From Aliicoccus persicus_A (lineage in GTDB: Bacteria > Bacillota > Bacilli > Staphylococcales > Salinicoccaceae), in the NCBI GenBank assembly GCA_020741755.1, contig DYYI01000057.1, positions 1-8,296 of the forward strand: a stretch of DNA of 8,296 bases, written 5' to 3'. Positions 1-4,854 of this stretch are shown here, piece by piece. The position numbers and the translations under genes are program-made. How positions within the stretch are numbered: position 1 is the stretch's first letter; each line of letters starts with the position of its first letter. The notes beneath the pieces are model-generated. The model worked only from the letters and a program-made list of their open reading frames with translations. It was not told where the DNA came from and did no database searches.

Positions 1-240
1 TCAAGCCCGACGACTGTGAGACCACCTAAAGTCATCGTTGAAGAATTATACTTAAACGAAGAAATCACAGAAAATGCTGTTATAGAAGGAGCAGAACTTG
101 GCTACTACATCATCTTAGAAGAAGAAAACCAAGTTATGATGCGGCCGAAATGGCAATTTGAAGTTACGGACGGCGATTTAGAACGCGTCTTGTATGTGGA
201 TGCACTAAGTCAGACAGAAGATATTATTGAGAGAGAGTGA
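1..240 (+). CDS. yycI: YycI (WalI), C-terminal part; 5' end outside window
   Basis: The frame is open from the first base to a TGA at 238-240, giving 79 residues of a C-terminal domain. In Firmicutes YycI (WalI) is a membrane-anchored extracytoplasmic protein that works with YycH on the essential WalK sensor kinase controlling cell-wall turnover. The call rests mainly on context: it directly precedes yycJ and rlmH, the usual order at the end of the wal operon. The acidic, beta-rich tail with MRPKWQFEV and a terminal YVDA segment fits the family. The GTG at 16 lies in the middle of the reading frame and is not a start. The stop overlaps the GTG start of the next gene by four bases (GTGA at 237-240), so translation is probably coupled. 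The membrane anchor and N-terminus are not in view. Confidence 0.82.
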   Translation, partial: SSPTTVRPPKVIVEELYLNEEITENAVIEGAELGYYIILEEENQVMMRPKWQFEVTDGDLERVLYVDALSQTEDIIERE

Positions 241-1037
241 GTAGTATTATGAAGATGAGCGTATTAGCTAGTGGCTCAACTGGAAATAGTACATTTATAG
301 AATCAGAACAAGGTAGTGTACTAGTAGACGTTGGACTATCGTGTAAAAAAATTAATGAGACGCTCAATCAAATTGGGAGATCACTCCAAGATATAGATGC
401 TATTTTTATTACACATGAACATGTAGACCACATTAAAGGCTTAAAAGTGATTTCTAAAAAATATGATATCCCGATTTATGCGAACGAAAAAACTTGGGAT
501 GCAATTGAGCGAAAAGATATTTTGATTAACCCAGAGAAAAAGTTTCACTTTAATCCTCTGGAAGAAAAAGATTTATTTGGTATGAATGTACAATCTTTCA
601 ATGTTTCACATGATGCGATTGATCCACAGTTTTATACATTTTCTAAAGAGAATAAAAAAATATCGTTAATCACAGATACGGGTTATGTATCGGATACTAT
701 GAAAGGCATTATTAAAGAAAGTGATGTCTTTGTCTTTGAGTCCAATCACGATGTAGATATGTTACGTATGGGACGTTATCCATGGAATACAAAACAACGC
801 ATCCTATCAGACGTCGGACACGTATCAAACGAAGACGCTGCACATGCAATGAAAGATGTAATTACTAATAACACTAAGCGTATATACTTAGGACATCTCA
901 GCTTAGATAATAATATTAAAGAACTCGCACGCATGAGTGTTGAACAAATTTTGAACCAGTATGACATCGATACAAATAACGATGTATTGATATACGATAC
1001 TGACAAAGCAGTTCCAACAGAAATTTACCAAATATAA
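237..1037 (+). CDS. yycJ: YycJ (WalJ) MBL-fold metallohydrolase
   Basis: This 266-residue protein belongs to the metallo-beta-lactamase fold, YycJ/WalJ type, the last gene of the wal operon and a putative DNA exonuclease. Visible motifs are ASGSTGN (11-17), the metal-binding THEHVDH (59-65), NVSHDAIDPQFY (near 122-133), ITDTGY (near 145) and GHVSNEDA, all familiar from staphylococcal YycJ. Length matches the usual roughly 266 residues. The GTG start at 237 is favoured because the N-terminus MSSIMKMSVLASG aligns with the remembered S. aureus MSRLIRMSVLASG, and it gives a four-base overlap with yycI. In-frame ATGs at 249 and 255 are alternatives. The metal-binding residues are present, so the enzyme looks intact. 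Confidence 0.93.
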   Translation: MSSIMKMSVLASGSTGNSTFIESEQGSVLVDVGLSCKKINETLNQIGRSLQDIDAIFITHEHVDHIKGLKVISKKYDIPIYANEKTWDAIERKDILINPEKKFHFNPLEEKDLFGMNVQSFNVSHDAIDPQFYTFSKENKKISLITDTGYVSDTMKGIIKESDVFVFESNHDVDMLRMGRYPWNTKQRILSDVGHVSNEDAAHAMKDVITNNTKRIYLGHLSLDNNIKELARMSVEQILNQYDIDTNNDVLIYDTDKAVPTEIYQI

Positions 1038-1042
1038 ATATT

Positions 1043-1076
1043 TAGCCAGATTGCTTAGCAATTTGGCTATTTTTTT
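1043..1076 (+). terminator. Rho-independent terminator after yycJ
   Basis: A 12-bp stem (TAGCCAGATTGC with GCAATTTGGCTA, one G-U pair, loop TTA) is followed directly by seven T residues. It begins five bases after the yycJ stop and should end the wal operon transcript, leaving rlmH to its own promoter. Confidence 0.93.
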
Positions 1077-1090
1077 GAGCTTTCCACGAC

Positions 1091-1297
1091 TTATCCACAA
1101 GTGTGTTTAGAGTTTGTGGATAAGTGTGAGAATAACGTGGAAAAGTATGTGGATTATTAATATATGCATAAAAAACTGAGGTATAGACCCAAAAAAAGAC
1201 GATAATGACGCGCTTAATGGTGAGAAAGTTATTCACAACCTGTGGATAAGTCGTGAATAACTCATAATATTGCAGTATATATACGATATTTTCCACA
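1091..1297. other. DnaA-box cluster between yycJ and rlmH
   Basis: Four sites match TTATNCACA perfectly: 1091-1099 (+), 1115-1123 (-), 1229-1237 (+) and 1241-1249 (-). Three more have one mismatch: 1148-1156 (-), 1252-1260 (-) and 1289-1297 (+). A weaker TTTTCCACG lies at 1136-1144 (-). The perfect sites form two pairs in opposite orientations with short spacing (15 and 3 bases between boxes). The last box lies just upstream of the rlmH -10 element, so DnaA binding could also affect rlmH transcription. This locus is normally near oriC in staphylococci, but dnaA, dnaN and an AT-rich unwinding element are not in view. I therefore read it as an accessory DnaA-binding cluster rather than the origin. 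Confidence 0.8.
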
Positions 1298-1303
1298 GTT
1301 TTG

Positions 1304-1334
1304 TATAATGGAAATAAAAACTTAATAATAGGAG
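1304..1334 (+). promoter_or_regulatory. rlmH -10 element and ribosome binding site
   Basis: A perfect -10 TATAAT lies at 1304-1309 and AGGAG at 1330-1334, six bases before the rlmH ATG. No good -35 is visible at 17 bp; the expected position is occupied by AT-rich sequence next to the DnaA-like box at 1289-1297. The promoter call therefore rests on the -10 alone. Confidence 0.6.
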
Positions 1335-1340
1335 AAAAAG

Positions 1341-1820
1341 ATGAAACTTACAGTGATTACAGTGGGGAAATTAAAAGAAAAATATTGGGTAGATGCTGTT
1401 AAAGAGTATAAAAAAAGAATAAGTAAATATGCAAAAATAGAATTGATAGAAGTTGCTGATGAAAAAGAACCGAATAATGCGAGTGAAAAAGATATAGAAA
1501 TGATTAAAGATAAAGAAGGCGAAAGAATTTTATCGAAGATCAAAGACTCGCAGCATGTGGTGACTTTGGAAATCGAAGGAAAAGAATATACAAGTGAGAG
1601 TTTGGCTAAACAATATCAAACTTGGATGAATACCGGCAAAAGCGACGTTGTTTTTGTAATCGGAGGCAGCAATGGTATTGGTCGAGAAATGAAGAAAAGA
1701 AGCAACCAAGAAATTTCATTCGGCTCCCTCACCTATCCTCATCAGATGATGAAGGTGATGATTTTAGAACAGCTGTTTAGAGTGAATAAGATATTGAGGA
1801 ATGAAGCGTATCACAAGTAG
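1341..1820 (+). CDS. rlmH: RlmH (OrfX), 23S rRNA pseudouridine N3-methyltransferase
   Basis: This 159-residue SPOUT-fold enzyme methylates N3 of pseudouridine 1915 (E. coli numbering) in helix 69 of 23S rRNA, using S-adenosylmethionine on assembled ribosomes. Length equals the family norm. The N-terminus MKLTVITVGKLKEKYW, the SAM-binding knot VIGGSNGIG (106-114), TYPHQMMKVMILEQLFR (131-147) and the C-terminal AYHK are diagnostic. The ATG has AGGAG six bases upstream. In staphylococci this is orfX, whose last codons are the integration site for SCC elements, and the accessory DNA that follows fits that role. The sequence differs noticeably from remembered S. aureus OrfX, which points to a more distant relative. 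Confidence 0.97.
   Translation: MKLTVITVGKLKEKYWVDAVKEYKKRISKYAKIELIEVADEKEPNNASEKDIEMIKDKEGERILSKIKDSQHVVTLEIEGKEYTSESLAKQYQTWMNTGKSDVVFVIGGSNGIGREMKKRSNQEISFGSLTYPHQMMKVMILEQLFRVNKILRNEAYHK
1803..1820 (+). other. SCC-type attachment site core at the rlmH 3' end
   Basis: GAAGCGTATCACAAGTAG has the form of the att core used by Ccr serine recombinases (compare GAAGC-TATCATAAATGA types). It encodes the last residues and stop of rlmH. A second faithful copy, which would mark the far end of an integrated element, is not in this window, and no ccr gene is present. Site identity is well supported; use as a junction is inferred from the accessory content downstream. Confidence 0.7.
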
Positions 1821-1881
1821 TGCGTGTTAACGGTCGTTTTTTAAACTTAATTTTACATTTAGTTTTTATCATATTAAACAC

Positions 1882-2063
1882 TCATTTTTCATATTCTTCT
1901 TCGCTAATCTCTCCTCGTGCAAATTGTTCTTTTAGAATCGACAGGCCCCATCTTTCTTTTTTGTTGCTCTAGTAGTGACCAGCCGGTAAATTCCATAAAT
2001 AAGCAATCCTAGAATTGCAATCCAAAAGAGCATCATAAATAAGCCCATTCCACCTGTCATCAT
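1882..2063 (-). pseudogene. SHOCT-domain small membrane protein, one-base frameshift
   Basis: From the ATG at 2063 the frame gives a glycine/methionine-rich start MMTGGMGLFM, one membrane segment (about residues 11-29), a basic stretch and then a stop at 1932-1934. In another frame the reading continues as LSILKEQFARGEISEEEYEK and ends in TGA at 1882-1884, which is the classic SHOCT (short C-terminal) motif. Adding one G to the GGGG run at about 1946-1949 joins both parts into a clean 60-residue protein, the normal size for this family. AAAGGA lies upstream of the start. Such proteins often sit beside metal-handling or sulfur genes; their role is poorly known. The break is either a real mutation or a homopolymer sequencing error. 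Confidence 0.75.
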
Positions 2064-2324
2064 AGGAATTATCCTTTCTTTCGCTGAGTTTCATTTACTG
2101 CTTTTTCTAATTTTTTCACTATATAAACCCGGAAACATGACAACTTTTCGTGCCGAAATCCTGTCTATCCCAGTCCATTTTTACTGTACACCTAAACCGG
2201 TTTCTGGTTCGTCACCTGGTCTACAATATCTTGGGGAGATATAGATTTTACCATCATATCAAATTCCTCCCAACGCTCAGCCCAGTTATTAACGGCCGAC
2301 GTATATTATCTTATAAAAATGTCA
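2064..2324 (-). other. Stretch without an intact gene between SHOCT and DUF302 genes
   Basis: Apart from the short remnant at 2192-2257 I see no intact gene here. On the minus strand, open pieces between stops include one ending in VKKLEKAVNETQRKKG just ahead of the SHOCT gene, which looks like coding sequence in decay but is too short to name. No convincing terminator follows the DUF302 stop at 2325. Confidence 0.4.
2192..2257 (-). pseudogene. Short N-terminal gene remnant, possibly rhodanese-like
   Basis: A good Shine-Dalgarno sequence (GGGAGGA) precedes ATGATG at 2257-2252 by a normal distance, and the frame reads MVKSISPQDIVDQVTNQKPV before a TAG. Single-domain rhodaneses commonly begin with a segment of this kind (K-x-I-x-P-x-x-hydrophobic) just before their IIDVR strand. 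That strand is absent here, so if the assignment is right the gene was cut by a deletion soon after its start. The same frame is also open upstream of the ATG for about 15 codons, so it could instead be the tail of another lost protein. Location between SHOCT and DUF302 genes in the same orientation suggests an old minus-strand operon. Confidence 0.35.
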
Positions 2325-2708
2325 TTACACCGACTTGTCAATACAACCAATCAATCGTTCTTCAATATCAACGGCAATTTTTTTTATGGAATCGTTCTGC
2401 ACCATTTCAATCAGTGCACTTGGTTTCGGCATCCCGATTTTTGTTGTACCATTTTCTTCATACACCACAATTTTGCAAGGAAGGAAGTAGCCGACCAGCA
2501 GATCTTCTGAAAGAACTTGGTTCGCTTCCTGTGGATTGCAAACTTCAAGTACTGTAAATGGCGTGTCAAAGTCGGTCCCTTTTTCCTGAAGTTTGGCCGT
2601 CAAATCGAAATTCCATAAGACACCAAACTTTTCTTCCTTTAAATTCTCTTCAAGTGTATGGACAGCTTCGTCTCTGCTTTTTGATGTTTCTACTGTGTAA
2701 TTAAACAT
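2325..2708 (-). CDS. DUF302 family protein
   Basis: This intact 127-residue protein begins MFNYTVETSKSRDEAV and contains EEKFGVLWNFDLTAKLQEKG (about 26-45), LEVCNPQEA (near 54-62) and GYFLPCKIVVYEENG (near 73-87), all hallmarks of the DUF302 fold. Two conserved cysteines are seen, in EVCNP and LPCK. The biochemical function is unknown; the family frequently lies next to sulfur-transfer and heavy-metal genes, consistent with the neighbouring cst module. A strong ribosome binding site (GAGAGGAG) precedes the ATG by a normal distance. It is transcribed away from the cst genes and is the only undamaged gene in the segment between rlmH and cstR. No signal peptide is visible, so a cytoplasmic location is likely. 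Confidence 0.88.
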   Translation of the reverse strand: MFNYTVETSKSRDEAVHTLEENLKEEKFGVLWNFDLTAKLQEKGTDFDTPFTVLEVCNPQEANQVLSEDLLVGYFLPCKIVVYEENGTTKIGMPKPSALIEMVQNDSIKKIAVDIEERLIGCIDKSV

Positions 2709-2850
2709 ACTTATTGCTCCTCTCTTTTTTATTCATACTGTTGGTAAAATTCCCTCTTTAATCGCCGGATTAAACATTTTTATTGAAATGAGCCGTTAGA
2801 ACTAAACAAAAATTGATGGGACTGGTCCTTCTGTTTCAACTGGTCTTTCC

Positions 2851-3156
2851 TCATTCGCTGTTCATAAGGGTTAGCAGGGATGTATGGGGAATGGAGACGC
2901 CTTCAGTATCTCTCATTTTTTCATGAAATGCTTAAAGTTATACCCCTTGTACTGTTTGCGATACAACCGGATGATTGTCCATCTCAGATGCGGATCAATG
3001 GCTGTGACGGGCTTCTTCCGGCAAGATATGAATCAATCGGTCGATCACAGGTTAGATTCAACTCAATCTCCACCCGTGTTTTTGTTCTTTGTCCATTCAC
3101 GACGGCTTTGATGACGTAATACTATCCTTTTCCTTCACAGTCTGACACTTCTTCAT
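2851..3156 (-). pseudogene. Multiply frameshifted DDE transposase remnant
   Basis: Reading the minus strand in alternating frames gives consecutive pieces that together resemble the N-terminal half of an integrase-core transposase. MKKCQTVKEKD starts at 3156 behind GGGGAGGAGAG. It is followed by YVIKAVVNGQRTKTRVEIEL (helix-turn-helix region), then QIDRLI-like residues in a shifted frame, then AIDPHLRWTIIRLYRKQYKG and YNFKHFMKK, stop, and then MRDTEGVSIPHTSLLTLMNS. At least three frame changes or stops are needed, so it is inactive. The catalytic DDE half is missing. I recall similar N-termini in ISNCY/IS1202-like transposases, but the family is not certain. The sequence from about 2760 to 2850 probably holds one end of the old element. 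Confidence 0.7.
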
Positions 3157-3224
3157 GCTCTCCTCCCCTAGTGTATACTCTGTACACGGACGGGTATGTA
3201 AGGAAGGGAAATGGTTAACTTTAT

Positions 3225-3240
3225 ATACCTGGCAGGGTAT
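3225..3240. promoter_or_regulatory. CstR operator upstream of cstR
   Basis: ATACCTGGCAGGGTAT carries the inverted arms ATACC and GGTAT around six bases, the same design as the two operators upstream of cstA. It abuts the -35 element of the cstR promoter (TTGACA at 3241-3246), so a bound repressor would block polymerase. Half-sites GGGTAT also occur at 3192-3197 and 3272-3277. Confidence 0.82.
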
Positions 3241-3269
3241 TTGACATGTGGAATTTCATTCTTTATAAT
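3241..3269 (+). promoter_or_regulatory. Sigma-A promoter of cstR
   Basis: A perfect -35 TTGACA (3241-3246) and a perfect -10 TATAAT (3264-3269) are separated by 17 bp. It overlies the in-frame ATG at 3246, which therefore cannot be the translation start of cstR. Confidence 0.92.
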
Positions 3270-3299
3270 ATGGGTATATCAAAAAAGAGGGTGATGTTG

Positions 3300-3584
3300 T
3301 TGGCTACATTGGAAGAACAGACTGTTTATGATAAAGCAGTAATCAATCGCATTAATCGTCTGCAGGGCCAGATCAACGGCGCACTGAAAATGATTGAAGA
3401 AGGCAAGGACTGCAAGGATGTCGTCATCCAATTGAGCGCAGCGAAAAGTGCACTCAATCGTACAATGAACGTCATCGTCAGCGAAAACCTTGTCCAGTGC
3501 GTCAAAGAAACGATGAACAATCCGGATGAAGATACAGACGAACTCGTCAAAGAGGCAGTTGAATTGCTTAATAAGAGCAGATGA
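3300..3584 (+). CDS. cstR: CstR, persulfide-sensing CsoR-family repressor
   Basis: This 94-residue all-helical DNA-binding protein of the CsoR/RcnR family represses sulfide-detoxification genes and responds to persulfides and related reactive sulfur species. Family motifs are INRINRLQGQINGALKMIEE (15-34) and GKDCKDVVIQLSAAKSAL (35-52). The two sensing cysteines are Cys38 and Cys67. The copper-binding histidine that lies between them in CsoR is replaced here (ALNRTMNVIVSENLVQC), which marks a CstR-type thiol switch rather than a copper sensor. I choose the TTG at 3300 because GAGGGTGAT lies at a proper distance; ATG 3294 and TTG 3297 are close alternatives. The ATG at 3246 is in the -35 box. 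It has its own operator and promoter, so autoregulation is expected. Confidence 0.92.
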   Translation: MATLEEQTVYDKAVINRINRLQGQINGALKMIEEGKDCKDVVIQLSAAKSALNRTMNVIVSENLVQCVKETMNNPDEDTDELVKEAVELLNKSR

Positions 3585-3598
3585 TCCCATCTGTTTTT
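3576..3598 (+). terminator. Terminator overlapping the end of cstR
   Basis: The inverted pair CAGATG / CATCTG (3578-3583 and 3588-3593), extended by A-T and G-U pairs, has a four-base loop and is followed by five T residues. The cstR stop codon lies inside the stem. The stem is short, so termination may be partial. Confidence 0.65.
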
Positions 3599-3612
3599 AT
3601 TTATTTTTAAAA

Positions 3613-3628
3613 ATACCCCTATGGGTAT
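3613..3628. promoter_or_regulatory. CstR operator 1 of cstA
   Basis: ATACCCCTATGGGTAT is a near-perfect palindrome ending at the -35 element of the cstA promoter. Sites of this form control the cst genes of S. aureus. Confidence 0.88.
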
Positions 3629-3657
3629 TTGACAAATTGAAAAAGCATTGCTATTAT
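3629..3657 (+). promoter_or_regulatory. Sigma-A promoter of cstA-cstB-tauE
   Basis: A -35 TTGACA (3629-3634) and -10 TATTAT (3652-3657) are spaced by 17 bp. It is bracketed by two operators, and the downstream one overlaps the -10. Confidence 0.9.
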
Positions 3658-3671
3658 ACCCTTATAGGTAT
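3656..3671. promoter_or_regulatory. CstR operator 2 of cstA
   Basis: ATACCCTTATAGGTAT overlaps the -10 box and start region of the cstA promoter. Its start is 43 bp from that of operator 1, about four helical turns, so two repressor oligomers could bind the same face of the DNA. Confidence 0.88.
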
Positions 3672-3697
3672 TAAAAACAGGAGGATGATTTAGCAAT

Positions 3698-4795
3698 ATG
3701 AGTAACACGCAAACAAAGTACCACATTAATGATGCCGACCAGTTGGTCGAAGCAAATAAATATTTATTGGATGTAAGGGAACCTTTTGAATATGAAATGG
3801 GACACATTGCTGAGGCAGACAATGTATCCGTAAATGAAATTGAAGAACGCCTTGAAGAACTTCCAAAGGATAGAAAGATCCATGTATACTGCCAGCGCGG
3901 AAAACGCGGTGCAAGTGCAGTTGAAATACTGAAACGCAATGGTTTCGACGCAGTGAACCTTGAAGAAGGCTATTCAGCCTATACAGGAAAATACGACATT
4001 GCAGACGAAGCAGGTGAAACTGCAGATGCAGCAACTGAAAATGTTGAAATTGACCCAAATCGGGTAAAAGTGGAAGCAAGCGGGTTGCAATGTCCCGGCC
4101 CCCTTCTCAAGGTGAACGAAGTGATGGGAGAGCTTGAACCCGGTCAACAGATGGAAATCACGGTCACAGACTTCGGCTTCTGTACGGATGTCGAAGCATG
4201 GGCCCGTAAGACAGGGCATTCCATTCTTAAAAATGAAAAATCAGAAGACAAGGTCATAGTGGTGCTGCAGAAGAATGCCCCTCAGGCCAAAGCTGAGGGT
4301 GAAGGCCATCAGATGGTGGAAACGAAAGACGGAGCAACAATGGTCGTATTCAGTGGCGATATGGATAAAGCATTGGCGTCATTCATCATTGCTACCGGTG
4401 CAAAAAGCATGGGCAAAGATGTCACCATGTTCTTCACATTCTGGGGACTGAATGTCATCAAGGATCCAAATGCACCGAAAAAGAATAAAGCCGGTCTGGA
4501 TAAGGCATTCAGCATGATGATGCCAAAATCCGCCTCCAAACTGCCAATCTCCAACATGAACATGTTCGGACTGGGATCCAAAATGATTCAATATGTAATG
4601 AAGAAGAAAAAAGTCGACGCGCTTACTGAAATGATTGAAAAGGCAGATAAACTCGGAGTCAAAATGGTAGCCTGCACAATGAGCATGGATATCATGGCCA
4701 TTGACGAAGATGAGCTTCTCCCTAATGTCAATTTCGGTGGCGTAGGCACTTATCTCGGCGATGCAGAAAATGGCAACCTGAACCTGTTCATATAA
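3698..4795 (+). CDS. cstA: CstA, rhodanese-TusA-DsrE fusion sulfur carrier
   Basis: This 365-residue cytoplasmic protein carries persulfide sulfur between partners in sulfide detoxification. Three domains are visible in order. A rhodanese (about 1-100) has LLDVREPFEYEMGHI and the active loop CQRGKR with Cys65. A TusA/SirA-like domain (about 120-192) has the LQCPGPLLK motif and Cys132, with a further Cys162. A DsrE/DsrF-like domain (about 210-365) has MVVFSGDMDKALASFIIATG and Cys326 in MVACTMSMDIM. All three expected sulfur-relay cysteines are present, so it should be active. Length is close to S. aureus CstA (roughly 350). AGGAGG at 3679-3684 lies 13 bases before the ATG, longer than usual, but no better start is seen. 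It is first in a cstA-cstB-tauE operon under two CstR operators. Confidence 0.93.
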   Translation: MSNTQTKYHINDADQLVEANKYLLDVREPFEYEMGHIAEADNVSVNEIEERLEELPKDRKIHVYCQRGKRGASAVEILKRNGFDAVNLEEGYSAYTGKYDIADEAGETADAATENVEIDPNRVKVEASGLQCPGPLLKVNEVMGELEPGQQMEITVTDFGFCTDVEAWARKTGHSILKNEKSEDKVIVVLQKNAPQAKAEGEGHQMVETKDGATMVVFSGDMDKALASFIIATGAKSMGKDVTMFFTFWGLNVIKDPNAPKKNKAGLDKAFSMMMPKSASKLPISNMNMFGLGSKMIQYVMKKKKVDALTEMIEKADKLGVKMVACTMSMDIMAIDEDELLPNVNFGGVGTYLGDAENGNLNLFI

Positions 4796-4809
4796 TTGAA
4801 CAGGTTGCC
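4772..4809 (+). other. Two competing hairpins at the cstA-cstB junction
   Basis: AACCTGTTCA (4781-4790) pairs perfectly with TGAACAGGTT (4797-4806) around a six-base loop that contains the cstA stop. The upstream GGCAACCTG (4772-4780) pairs perfectly with CAGGTTGCC (4801-4809), and the two pairings exclude each other. No T-tract follows, so this is not a standard terminator; an RNA processing, stability or attenuation role is possible. Confidence 0.7.
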
Positions 4810-4854
4810 CTGCGCATCCCAACAATCAATTAAAATTTCAAGGAGTGTATATCA

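Noticed and set aside
1091..1297. Chromosomal origin oriC
   Set aside because: The DnaA boxes are real, but there is no dnaA or dnaN, and the flanks are the wal operon end and rlmH, which lie some distance from oriC in this family.
1821..1850. Terminator after rlmH (AACGGTCGTTTTTT)
   Set aside because: The only stem would be four pairs with a two-base loop, which cannot form; the T-run alone is not enough.
2150..2557. Plus-strand frame of 135 codons opposite the DUF302 gene
   Set aside because: It has no recognisable protein features and overlaps an intact, well-initiated minus-strand gene of a known family.
2880..3119. Plus-strand frames of 75-79 codons
   Set aside because: They are antisense to the transposase remnant, whose pieces are recognisable on the minus strand.
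3246..3299. Longer cstR start at ATG 3246
   Set aside because: That ATG overlaps the -35 box of a perfect sigma-A promoter, and the extra residues do not fit the CsoR/CstR N-terminus.
3300..3584. Copper sensor CsoR
   Set aside because: Both cysteines are present but the intervening copper-binding histidine is missing, and the neighbours are persulfide enzymes, not copper transporters.
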